A stretch of DNA of 28,011 nucleotides from an uncultured Clostridia bacterium (GTDB taxonomy: Bacteria; Bacillota; Clostridia; Oscillospirales; Ruminococcaceae). This document shows, piece by piece, positions 21,787 to 28,011 of the stretch (positions are counted from its first letter, which is position 1; each line of letters begins with the position of its first letter). A program made the translations under genes and the position numbers. The DNA is taken from assembly GCA_947588775.1 (NCBI GenBank), contig CANPZQ010000005.1, positions 1-28,011 of the forward strand, read 5' to 3'. Below the pieces are notes generated by a model. It was given only the letters and a program-made list of their open reading frames with translations, was not told the DNA's origin and made no database searches.

Positions 21787-24069
21787 TCATCCTGTTTCGT
21801 CGTTTACAATGAAGTAAGCTTCTATTATCGTTCCGACCTCGACCGATTCGCCCTGATGGCTCATAACTCCCGAGCAGGTCGCGCCGGATTTTCTCGCCGC
21901 GCCGCCGAGGGGCTTAAGATTCAGCCCGAGGTTCGCGAGCTTTTCGTTGGCGTAGCTCAAACTCTTTCCGGTTAAATCCGGGACGGTGACATATTTCGGC
22001 TCGGTATCCTCCTCGGTATAAAGCACGACCGTGCAGTCCTTGGGCATCGCGTTGCCCGTGGCGGGAACCTGGCGGACGACGGTATCGCCTTCGCCGACGA
22101 TTTTAACCTGAAGCCCGAGGCCCTCTATTGTTTCCTTCGCGGATTCGACGGAGGCGTTTACGACGGCGGGAACGTTTACGTCGAGGTTTTCAAGCTCCTC
22201 CTCGGTATATTCGGCGTAGTAGCCGAGATATGGCAGAACCTCCTCGAAAACCTCCGAAACGACTGGAGCCGCAACCGCAGAGCCGTAGTAGCGGCCGTTT
22301 CGCGGCTCGTCTACCATAACGAGCATGATTATCTCGGGGTCCTCGGCGGGGTAGAACGCGCAGTACGAGGAAACATACTTGCTCTCGCCGCCCTTTTCGT
22401 CGAGCTTCTGGGAGGTGCCCGACTTTCCGCCGATTTCGTAGCCCTTTATGTATACGTTCGAGCCCTGATTCGTCGTCACGACGGTTTCAAGGGTGTCGCG
22501 CATTATGGCGGAGGTTTCCTCCGAAATAACCTGACGCTTTATGGTCGGGGTGAATTCCTTGACGATGTTTCCGTCGGAATCGACAATTTTATTGACTATA
22601 TACGGCGTTACGAGATAGCCGCCGTTTATTACCGCCGCGTAGGCCGTAATCATCTGAATAGGCGTAATCTTATTCGTCTGGCCGAACGCCGAAACCGAGA
22701 GGTCCATAAGGCTCATTCTCGAGTATGGAACATAAATCGAATCCGCCTCTGCGGGGAGGTCGATTCCGGTTTTTTCGGTGAGGCCGTAAGCCTTGAAGTA
22801 GTCGCAGAACTTCTCCGCGCCGAGTGCCTGACCGATGGCGATAAACGCCGGGTTGCAGGAATTTGTCATCGCCTGAACGAAATTCTGGGTGCCGTGTCCG
22901 CCGTTAGTCGTCCAGCAGTGTACGGGCGGAACGCCCTTTACGACGGTGACGTAGCCCTTGCAGTAAAACGTGTCCGTCAATGAAATAGCCTGCTCCTCAA
23001 GCGCGGCCGAGCCCGTCACGACCTTGAATACCGAGCCGGGATAGTAAAGCTCGCTGATGGCCTTGTTCCGCCACTGGGTGTTCCACGCGTCGGAGCGGGC
23101 GGAGTTATATGCCGCCTCGTCGCCGGTCGCCAAGATTCCCGCTAAAAGCTGGGCGGTGGATTCGTCGTAGATTTCCGCCGGCTCGTTGAGGTTATAATCC
23201 GGCTCCGTCGCCATCGCGAGGATTTTCCCGGTTTTCGCCTCCATAACAATCGCGCAGGCGCGGTTTTTGGGGTTATTGAGGTCGACGGCGGATTGCAGTG
23301 CCTTCTCAGTATAATACTGAATCGTCGTGTCGAGATTTGTATAAATCGAGTCGCCGTCCTGAGCGTCGTAGCTCTGCTTGTATTTATACTGGATTTCCCT
23401 GCCCGACGCGTCGATGGCGGTGATAATTTTTCCGTCGACGCCGGTAAGGTAGTCGTCGTAGTAGCTTTCAAGCCCCAAAATCCCGTAGCCGTCGTAGTGA
23501 AGATGTCCGATAACGCTCGAAGCGAGGTCGTTGTGGGGATAGTAACGCTTCGCGGTCGGCGAAACGCCCACCGAAATTATCCCGAGCTCGCTCATTCTCT
23601 CGTTAATCGCGACGGCGACGTCCTTTTCAACATCCTTCGCGATAATCTGGTAGCGGTTATCCTTATAGAGCTTCTCGCGGACCTCCTCTTCGGTAACGTC
23701 GAAATACTGCGTCAGGGTCGAGATTATTTCCCGCTCGTAGTTAATCATATCCGCCGCGCTCTTTTTTCCCTTGTCAACGTCGGCGAGCTGGGTCGCGACC
23801 TCGTTCTGGAAGGTTTTCGGGTCGACGAATACCGTGTAAACGGTTATGCTCTGAGCTAAAACCTGGCCGTTCGAGTCGTAAATCGAGCCGCGGTTTGCGG
23901 CGACGGTCATGGTCTTGAACTGCTGGCTGTTGGCAAGAGCCTGATATTTTCCGCTTTCACGGACGGCCACGCCGTACATTACATAGGAAATATACGCCAT
24001 GCAGGCGAGCATCAGCAAAAATACGATGCCGTAAAGCCGCCGCTTCATGGATTTTGTGGACTTTTCCAA
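21787..24069 (-). CDS. Class B penicillin-binding protein with two PASTA domains (FtsI/SpoVD type)
   Basis: This transpeptidase crosslinks septal or spore peptidoglycan. The 760-residue protein has an N-terminal anchor (about 11-33), a dimerisation domain starting at ANRGSIYDSNGQVLA (58-72), and the transpeptidase domain with SxxK at 346-349 (SVFK), SxN at 404-406 (SCN) and KSG at 549-551. Two PASTA repeats follow at about 632-686 and 693-757. The start is TTG at 24069, 8 bases after AAGGAG; an ATG 7 codons later is further from any ribosome site. The same architecture is seen in SpoVD (sporulation) and PBP2B (vegetative division). As the only PBP in the cluster, the division role is more likely, but I leave the symbol blank. 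Confidence 0.93.
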   Translation of the reverse strand: MEKSTKSMKRRLYGIVFLLMLACMAYISYVMYGVAVRESGKYQALANSQQFKTMTVAANRGSIYDSNGQVLAQSITVYTVFVDPKTFQNEVATQLADVDKGKKSAADMINYEREIISTLTQYFDVTEEEVREKLYKDNRYQIIAKDVEKDVAVAINERMSELGIISVGVSPTAKRYYPHNDLASSVIGHLHYDGYGILGLESYYDDYLTGVDGKIITAIDASGREIQYKYKQSYDAQDGDSIYTNLDTTIQYYTEKALQSAVDLNNPKNRACAIVMEAKTGKILAMATEPDYNLNEPAEIYDESTAQLLAGILATGDEAAYNSARSDAWNTQWRNKAISELYYPGSVFKVVTGSAALEEQAISLTDTFYCKGYVTVVKGVPPVHCWTTNGGHGTQNFVQAMTNSCNPAFIAIGQALGAEKFCDYFKAYGLTEKTGIDLPAEADSIYVPYSRMSLMDLSVSAFGQTNKITPIQMITAYAAVINGGYLVTPYIVNKIVDSDGNIVKEFTPTIKRQVISEETSAIMRDTLETVVTTNQGSNVYIKGYEIGGKSGTSQKLDEKGGESKYVSSYCAFYPAEDPEIIMLVMVDEPRNGRYYGSAVAAPVVSEVFEEVLPYLGYYAEYTEEELENLDVNVPAVVNASVESAKETIEGLGLQVKIVGEGDTVVRQVPATGNAMPKDCTVVLYTEEDTEPKYVTVPDLTGKSLSYANEKLANLGLNLKPLGGAARKSGATCSGVMSHQGESVEVGTIIEAYFIVNDETG

Positions 24070-24196
24070 GGCTCGTGCTCCTTTCTCACGGTATGGAAAA
24101 AGGTCAAGTAAGCGTATTGTTTTTAGGCAAAGCTTAACTTAACCTTTTCTGAATTTATAATATTTTCACTTCTTGCGGATTATGACTGTTTCGCGT

Positions 24197-24679
24197 CTAT
24201 GCGCCGAGCTTTTCCATCAGCTCGTTGAACCAGTTGCGTATTATGATGAATATGTTTCTGTTCTCGGTTTCTACGATTTCGATTACGGTGTCGGCGGGCA
24301 GCTCGACATATTCGACCTGCGCCTTATCGAGCTTTTTAAGACCCAAAACGTTCTCGGCGTAGTCCTCGACGTTCTTTAAAGAAGTTCTCCCCTCGTATTC
24401 GGCGGCAAGGGTGATATTTTCGCTCTTTAAGTTCTGAAGCTGGTCCTCAAGGTCGCGAATATCGCCGAAGAGGCGGTTTGTTTCGACCTTTCCGTAGAGG
24501 ATTCCGACCGCCATCAGCAAAAACACCGCCGCCATGACGATAAAGCGGAACGCGCTCTGGCGTCGCGCGACCGGAACCGGGTTCTTTTTCATTTTAATTT
24601 CCGGCTTGTCGGCTTTTTCCTGCTTTTTCGGCTCATAAACCGAAAAATCGTAGGCAAGATTGCCTCTTTCGTCCGCCAT
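24197..24679 (-). CDS. ftsL: FtsL-like septum protein
   Basis: This small bitopic protein has 160 residues: a basic cytoplasmic tail (1-43), one membrane helix (about 44-62, FRFIVMAAVFLLMAVGILY), and a coiled coil (about 64-98) with heptads such as IRDLEDQLQNLKSEN. That architecture and its place between rsmH and the PBP identify it as FtsL, the partner of DivIC and FtsQ; the primary sequence alone would not. The about 60 residues after the coiled coil make it longer than typical FtsL. ATG at 24679 follows GGGGAGG by 7 bases. Confidence 0.82.
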   Translation of the reverse strand: MADERGNLAYDFSVYEPKKQEKADKPEIKMKKNPVPVARRQSAFRFIVMAAVFLLMAVGILYGKVETNRLFGDIRDLEDQLQNLKSENITLAAEYEGRTSLKNVEDYAENVLGLKKLDKAQVEYVELPADTVIEIVETENRNIFIIIRNWFNELMEKLGA

Positions 24680-24715
24680 GCTTCCGCCTCCCCTTTATTT
24701 TGAGAAATGTTTGTC

Positions 24716-24775
24716 AGGCATACCGTGCGCTCCCCGCACGCACATCGCGCAGACGGTTCGCGCACGGTGACGCCT
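24716..24775. repeat. Long hairpin between rsmH and ftsL
   Basis: AGGC (24716-24719) and ACCGTGCGC (24722-24730) pair with GCGCACGGT (24760-24768) and GCCT (24772-24775), thirteen base pairs with a small internal loop. It fills the 123-bp rsmH-ftsL gap, a junction that is usually tight in dcw clusters. No T-run follows on the minus strand. Confidence 0.6.
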
Positions 24776-24802
24776 AATTGCCGTGATTATTTAACGGGAT
24801 AT

Positions 24803-25729
24803 TCAATCCCTTATCTTTTCTATGATTCTGAGCTTTGCGGAACGCGAACGGGGGTTGATTCTGAGCTCCTCCTCCGAAGGCTCCGTCGGCTTTTTTGTAA
24901 TAAGCTTTGCTCTCGGCTTTTTTCCGCATACGCAAACCGGAAATTCCGGCGGACAGGTGCAGCCCCGGCAGAAATCCGCGAAACGCTGCTTGACGATTCT
25001 GTCCTCCAAGGAGTGGAAAGTTATAATCACAAGCCTTCCGCCGATTGAAAGCAGCTCAAACGCGCTGTCGAGGGCGTCCGAAAGGGAGCCGAGCTCGTTA
25101 TTTACCTCTATTCTTATCGCCTGAAAGGTTTTGCGGCAGGGATTTTTGTCCCGCCGAGCCTTCTGCGGAACCGACATCTTGACAATTTCGGCCAGCTCCG
25201 CAGTCGATTCGATGGGTTTTGATTCACGCTGCTTTACTATATTGGAGGCAATGGATTTAGCATACTGTTCCTCGCCGTATTCAAAGAGAATCCGGCAGAG
25301 GTCGCCGTAGGAATAGCCGTTCACAACGTCGCGGGCTGACATTCCCTCGCGGCTCATTCTCATATCGAGCGGCGCGTCGTCGTGGTAGGAAAAGCCGCGC
25401 TCGCGGTTGTCGAGCTGCCAGCTTGACACCCCGAGATCCAGAAGCATTCCGTCGATTTTCTCAAAACCGGCGTTCCGGACGATTTCCCCGACCTCGGAGA
25501 AATTCGCGTTCACAACGCGCGCGTTAAGGCCGTAAAGCCGCTCCGACGCCGCTTTTACGGCGTCAGGGTCGCGGTCTATGGCGATTAAAAGTCCGGTGTC
25601 GAGCCGCGCGGCGATTTCGCGGGAATGTCCCCCGCCGCCGGCCGTGCCGTCGACATAAATTCCGTCGGGGCGTATTTTAAGCCCCTCTATGCATTCGTCC
25701 AGAAGGACGGGAAGATGTGAAAATTCCAA
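24803..25729 (-). CDS. rsmH: 16S rRNA (cytosine(1402)-N(4))-methyltransferase
   Basis: RsmH (MraW) methylates N4 of C1402 in the ribosomal P site. The protein has 308 residues with FSHLPVLLDE at the N-terminus, the SAM loop VDGTAGGGGHS (26-36), DGMLLDLGVSSWQLD, and the C-terminal FHSLEDRIVKQRF followed by a cysteine-rich CRGCTCPPEFPVCVCGKKP segment and INPRSRSAKLR. The start is 6 bases after the mraZ stop, so the two genes are probably translated together. The gene is conserved at the head of dcw clusters although its product acts on ribosomes. Confidence 0.97.
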   Translation of the reverse strand: MEFSHLPVLLDECIEGLKIRPDGIYVDGTAGGGGHSREIAARLDTGLLIAIDRDPDAVKAASERLYGLNARVVNANFSEVGEIVRNAGFEKIDGMLLDLGVSSWQLDNRERGFSYHDDAPLDMRMSREGMSARDVVNGYSYGDLCRILFEYGEEQYAKSIASNIVKQRESKPIESTAELAEIVKMSVPQKARRDKNPCRKTFQAIRIEVNNELGSLSDALDSAFELLSIGGRLVIITFHSLEDRIVKQRFADFCRGCTCPPEFPVCVCGKKPRAKLITKKPTEPSEEELRINPRSRSAKLRIIEKIRD

Positions 25730-25735
25730 AATATT

Positions 25736-26170
25736 CTACTCCAAAGCCGAAAGAGCGGAATAGAGCTCCTCGGGCTGAATTGACTGCGTAAACGCCTCGT
25801 AGGTGGATTTGCTCCAGATTTCGGCGGTATCGACCGCGCCGACGACGTAAACGTCCTTCTCGAGCTTCGCGTATTCGCGGAGGGTCTGCGGAACCAAAAT
25901 CCTGCCGAGCTTGTCCGCCTCTACGGCAATCGCGCCTTTAATATAAATCTGCTTGAGTATTTCCTTTTCGCGCCCCTCGCGCATCGCGGAAATCCGGGAC
26001 ATCAGCGAGAGCCATTTTTCCTCGGAGTATGCGACAAGGCGGTTGTCCGCGCCCCTTGTGAGGATAAAGCGGTCGCCGATAATGTCGCGGAACCGCTGAG
26101 GAAAGCTCATGCGGCCCTTGGCGTCGATTGTATAAGGCAGCTCGCCGCTCATCATTCCGGCCGCGTCCAT
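25736..26170 (-). CDS. mraZ: MraZ, transcriptional regulator of the dcw cluster
   Basis: MraZ is a ring-shaped DNA-binding protein that controls its own operon. The 144-residue protein has two AbrB-like halves, each with the family's DxxGR motif: DAKGRMSFPQRFR (16-28) and DKLGRILVPQTLRE (86-99). ATG at 26170 lies 8 bases after AGGAG; ATGs at codons 6 and 7 are less well placed. It is the first gene of the long minus-strand cluster and lies just behind a good promoter with candidate operator repeats. Confidence 0.96.
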   Translation of the reverse strand: MDAAGMMSGELPYTIDAKGRMSFPQRFRDIIGDRFILTRGADNRLVAYSEEKWLSLMSRISAMREGREKEILKQIYIKGAIAVEADKLGRILVPQTLREYAKLEKDVYVVGAVDTAEIWSKSTYEAFTQSIQPEELYSALSALE

Positions 26171-26196
26171 GAACTTTTCTCCTCTCCTGCGGGAAT

Positions 26197-26226
26197 TTTA
26201 CCGCTAAATTGCACTTTTATCCACTT
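26197..26226 (-). promoter_or_regulatory. Candidate MraZ operator
   Basis: On the minus strand three direct repeats follow each other with a 10-base period: AAGTGGATAA, AAGTGCAATT and TAGCGGTAAA. MraZ of other bacteria is known to bind several short repeats spaced by about one DNA turn upstream of its own gene. The repeats begin about 10 bases after the -10 box, around the expected transcription start, a good place for repression. The exact consensus in Clostridia is not known to me. Confidence 0.5.
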
Positions 26227-26235
26227 GATACCAAA

Positions 26236-26264
26236 ATTATAGCACCGCTTTCCCAAAATTTCAA
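26236..26264 (-). promoter_or_regulatory. Promoter of the dcw cluster
   Basis: On the minus strand: -35 TTGAAA (26264-26259), a 17-base spacer, and -10 TATAAT (26241-26236). It faces mraZ; the leader to the ATG is about 60 bases. Confidence 0.88.
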
Positions 26265-26459
26265 GGGGGTATGGCAAATTCCCGTAGGAGAAATGTGAGA
26301 AGTTTTATTCCCGTTTTTGTGGAAATTGCACAGAGGGGGAAGTCGGGACGGTGTAGCCGGGAGTGGAAAGAGGGGTGGGAAAAGGTGGTATAGGGGCGAC
26401 AGCGGAAGGAATCATGTGCTTATTTATAATGTAGGCGCGGCGCAGGCAGAGGACGGACT

Positions 26460-26506
26460 GTCAGAAATCAGGCTGTCGGAATAATGTCTGACTTCTGATT
26501 TCTGAC
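26460..26506. repeat. Inverted repeat GTCAGAAATCAG / CTGATTTCTGAC
   Basis: Perfect 12-base arms at 26460-26471 and 26495-26506. It is placed where a terminator for the histidine phosphatase gene could be, but no T-run follows on the minus strand. Confidence 0.5.
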
Positions 26507-26526
26507 TATCTGTTTTCTATCAGGGG
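26488..26526 (+). repeat. Dispersed 39-base repeat, left copy
   Basis: Pairs without gaps with 27806-27844 at about 32 of 39 positions (shared blocks TTCTGACT, GTTTTCT, CAGGG). At the right copy this sequence directly abuts palindrome D, so this copy may be a remnant of the same composite element. Confidence 0.6.
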
Positions 26527-26553
26527 CAGTTGAACCGCCGCGTCTCCCCCGCC

Positions 26554-27090
26554 CTAAACCCCCACGACCTCCGCGCACTCCACCCTATAATTAACCCGCC
26601 TATTCGTATACCTCGCCCCGTTCTCGCAGCAAAGTATCACGTCAATCGGCCCGCCGTGCGTAACCAAGAGGACGTTTCTCGGGCCGGCCTCTGCCTCAAA
26701 TTTAAAGGCATTCCACGCGGTGCTCACGCGCCGGAAAAACGCCGCCGGGCTCTCGCCGCCCGGATAGGGCTCCTCCCACGCGAGTGCGCTCCAATACGCC
26801 CCGGGATATTCGGCCTTCGCCCTTTCCTTCGGCATTCCCGCCAAAACGCCGTTGTTTGCTTCCCTGAAATCTTTAATTAACGTAACATTAATCCTGAGTC
26901 TTTCGGCGACGATTTCCGCCGTTTCCCGAGCACGCGGCAGGTCGCTCGAAAAAATCCGCGCAATCCCGAGCCGTGAAAGCCCCTCGCACGCACGCCCGAC
27001 CTGCTCCACCCCATGCTCCGAAAGCCCCGCGTCGCTCCATCCACCAAGGCGGCTGTCGTCGTCCGCGCCGTGGCGCATTAAATAAATCAT
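26554..27090 (-). CDS. Histidine phosphatase family protein (phosphoglycerate-mutase-like)
   Basis: The protein has 178 residues from ATG at 27090, 5 bases after GGAGG; upstream codons in the frame are not supported. The phosphohistidine motif is LMRHG (His7), with Arg54 in DLPRARETA, Glu77 in DFREANNG and the second His145 in VTHGGP, so all four catalytic residues of the superfamily are present. Size and the N-terminal LMRHG suit the small phosphatase branch (GpmB/CobC-like) rather than the 2,3-bisphosphoglycerate-dependent mutase. The substrate cannot be told: alpha-ribazole phosphate, sugar phosphates and others are all possible, and no cobalamin genes are nearby. It is a single gene facing mraZ. 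Confidence 0.88.
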   Translation of the reverse strand: MIYLMRHGADDDSRLGGWSDAGLSEHGVEQVGRACEGLSRLGIARIFSSDLPRARETAEIVAERLRINVTLIKDFREANNGVLAGMPKERAKAEYPGAYWSALAWEEPYPGGESPAAFFRRVSTAWNAFKFEAEAGPRNVLLVTHGGPIDVILCCENGARYTNRRVNYRVECAEVVGV

Positions 27091-27151
27091 ATTAACCTCC
27101 GTTGCTAAAAAGCTTTTTAATTTGAATATTTTCATGGTTACAGACATCCTC

Positions 27152-27200
27152 AAAAAAAGAAACCGCTCCGGAGTAAAAAAGCGCGTCCGGAGCGGTTTTT
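27152..27200. terminator. Bidirectional terminator
   Basis: AAACCGCTCCGGA (27160-27172) and TCCGGAGCGGTTT (27186-27198) form a 13-base-pair stem, with A7 (27152-27158) on one side and T5 (27196-27200) on the other. On the minus strand it ends the small-protein gene just downstream of its stop. Confidence 0.92.
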
Positions 27201-27210
27201 CGGCGATTTA

Positions 27211-27450
27211 TCAGTCCTTTTTGCCGAACAGGTTCTTAAGCCCGCCGAGTTTGTCGCCGATGTCGTCAAGCGCGACCTTCGCCTTGATTCCGTCAACGAT
27301 TTTCGAGAGCTGGTCGTCGGGAAGGTCGACGCCGGTGATTTTCTCGGCGGTCTTGATGGGGTCTTTTTTGAACTCCTCCATCAGCTTGTCGTCCGAGCGG
27401 ATTTTCTCGACGGCCTCCTCAATCTGCGATTTCAATGCGCCCAAATCCAT
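27211..27450 (-). CDS. Small helical protein of unknown function
   Basis: A 79-residue acidic protein from ATG at 27450, 8 bases after GGAGG; an in-frame GTG at 27459 lies inside that ribosome site and is rejected. It has its own perfect promoter and a strong terminator, so it is a real, probably well-expressed gene. No signal peptide or membrane helix. It reads as two helical stretches (about 3-36 and 47-62) joined by ITGVDLPDDQLSKIVDGIKAK, with a Gly/Lys-rich tail LGGLKNLFGKK. The middle resembles the Nif11/NHLP leader-peptide style, in which a helical leader ends in a xxLPDDxL segment, but there is no core peptide or modification enzyme. I do not assign a function. Confidence 0.8.
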   Translation of the reverse strand: MDLGALKSQIEEAVEKIRSDDKLMEEFKKDPIKTAEKITGVDLPDDQLSKIVDGIKAKVALDDIGDKLGGLKNLFGKKD

Positions 27451-27485
27451 GGTTGACACCTCCGTGAAAAGTAGTTTACGGGTAA

Positions 27486-27514
27486 ATTATAGCGGATATT
27501 TGGGGGAATGTCAA
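27486..27514 (-). promoter_or_regulatory. Consensus promoter of the small-protein gene
   Basis: On the minus strand: -35 TTGACA (27514-27509), a 17-base spacer, and -10 TATAAT (27491-27486), both perfect. The leader is about 30 bases. Confidence 0.92.
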
Positions 27515-27664
27515 TAGGGGCGGGGTGGTTGAAGGGGCGTCATGTGCGGATGGGACGGAGGGCGGACGGGAAGAAAGCAGAGAGGTGAAGACGCAAAGTT
27601 AGTGCGTTGAACCGAAATACGGTATTTGGGTTCGGGTTCCGGTTTCTGTTATCTGCTAAGGACC

Positions 27665-27747
27665 GGCGCGGCGAATGGGGCTTCTCTCTGCGCCCACCCG
27701 CCCACCCGCCCAAATTTCCCGCTCCCGCCCGCCCCATTCGCCGCGCC
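27665..27747 (-). repeat. Palindrome with guanine-run core, copy C (stem type 2)
   Basis: Arms GGCGCGGCGAATGGGGC (27665-27681) and GCCCCATTCGCCGCGCC (27731-27747) are perfectly complementary and identical to copy B. The core CCCACCCGCCCACCCGCCC (27693-27711) gives five G-tracts on the minus strand. TTCTCTGCG-like and TTTCCCGCT blocks next to it match copy B read in reverse. Confidence 0.82.
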
Positions 27748-27805
27748 TGCATGGCAGAAAAAACCAGAAATCGAAATCTCGTTGCAAGGTTTTGGCTGCA
27801 CAGTT

Positions 27806-27844
27806 CTGATTTCTGAATTCTGACTTTCCGTTTTCTGACAGGGC
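27806..27844 (+). repeat. Dispersed 39-base repeat, right copy
   Basis: Matches 26488-26526 at about 32 of 39 positions. It lies in the spacer between palindromes C and D and ends at the left arm of D. A looser relative (TTTCTGTTATCTGCTAAGGACC, ending at 27664) abuts the left arm of C. Confidence 0.6.
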
Positions 27845-27924
27845 GCGGCGGAAAAAGCGGGGAAATGGCGCGAAGGTGCGGGGGCGGGCGGGTGGGACGC
27901 AGAAAGCAGCTTTTTCCGTCGCGC
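27843..27924 (+). repeat. Palindrome with guanine-run core, copy D (stem type 1)
   Basis: Arms GCGCGGCGGAAAAAGC (27843-27858) and GCTTTTTCCGTCGCGC (27909-27924) pair at 15 of 16 positions. The plus-strand core GGGCGGGCGGGTGGG (27882-27896) has four G-tracts with one-base loops. The interior in reverse matches copy A beyond the core. Its orientation is opposite to copy C. Confidence 0.8.
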
Positions 27925-28011
27925 GGGCTCACGCAGAAAACCAGAAGCGAGCCGGCAATCCCAAAAGCCGGCCTCCATCGCCCGGCCATGCATTTTTATA
28001 CCCAATATACA

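Larger units (their letters stand above)
26171..26553. other. 383-bp spacer upstream of mraZ
   Basis: It contains the mraZ operator and promoter, an unassigned G-rich stretch (about 26265-26400), a nine-base match to the type 2 palindrome arm (GGCGCGGCG, 26434-26442), a 12-base inverted repeat, and a 39-base repeat shared with the right edge of the window. I see no gene. Confidence 0.65.
27460..28011. other. 552-bp right-hand edge without a supported gene
   Basis: It holds the promoter of the small-protein gene, then palindromes C and D with a 95-base spacer that carries the second copy of the 39-base repeat. Open frames on both strands are proline- and arginine-rich products of the repeats without ribosome sites. 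Confidence 0.7.

Noticed and set aside
26460..26506. Inverted repeat as terminator of the histidine phosphatase gene
   Set aside because: The arms are perfect, but the loop is 23 bases and no T-run follows on the minus strand.
27540..28005. Overlapping open frames at the right edge
   Set aside because: They overlap palindromes C and D on both strands, lack ribosome sites and are Pro/Arg-rich.

Overview
The window looks like a chromosomal segment of a GC-rich, spore-forming, Gram-positive member of the Clostridia. The evidence is a germination protease gene (gpr) beside rpsT, a tRNA-sensing T-box in front of a complete trp operon, a Firmicutes-type division and cell-wall (dcw) cluster headed by mraZ, a PASTA-containing class B PBP, and a MurE with the DNPR motif of the meso-diaminopimelate enzymes. 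Placement in the Oscillospirales is my inference from gene order and codon style; no marker here proves it.

Layout. Left edge: a truncated lipoprotein gene and rpsT on the minus strand, then gpr and a monocistronic acpP on the plus strand. From 2037 to 9116 (plus): a consensus promoter, a Trp-specific T-box leader (specifier UGG), and trpE-G-D-C-F-B-A, tightly packed with several start/stop overlaps, then a gene-free stretch full of hairpins that holds the operon's likely terminators. From 9388 to 12756 (minus): glmM-glmS, which supplies glucosamine phosphates for peptidoglycan. From 13195 to 14428 (minus): ftsZ with its own promoter and terminator. From 14462 to 26264 (minus): mraZ-rsmH-ftsL-pbp-murE-mraY-ftsW-murG-murA-ftsQ. 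Right edge (minus): a histidine-phosphatase-family gene and a small helical protein gene of unknown function.

How the genes work together. GlmS and GlmM make the GlcN-1-P that leads to UDP-GlcNAc. MurA, MurE, MraY and MurG carry this through to lipid II. FtsW and the PBP polymerise and crosslink at the septum organised by FtsZ, FtsQ and FtsL. murB, murC, murD, murF and ftsA are not in the window. The trp genes convert chorismate to tryptophan and should be switched on by uncharged tRNA-Trp.

Two things stand out. First, five intergenic elements share one design: a long palindromic stem enclosing a four-tract guanine run (core GGGCGGGTGGG, G-quadruplex-like). Two stem sequences occur; each is kept almost perfectly self-complementary. 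At two loci about 15 kb apart the elements form the same head-to-head pair, in opposite orientation. Second, ftsW is broken: the frame changes near 18710 and about 25 to 28 residues, including the third membrane helix, are missing.
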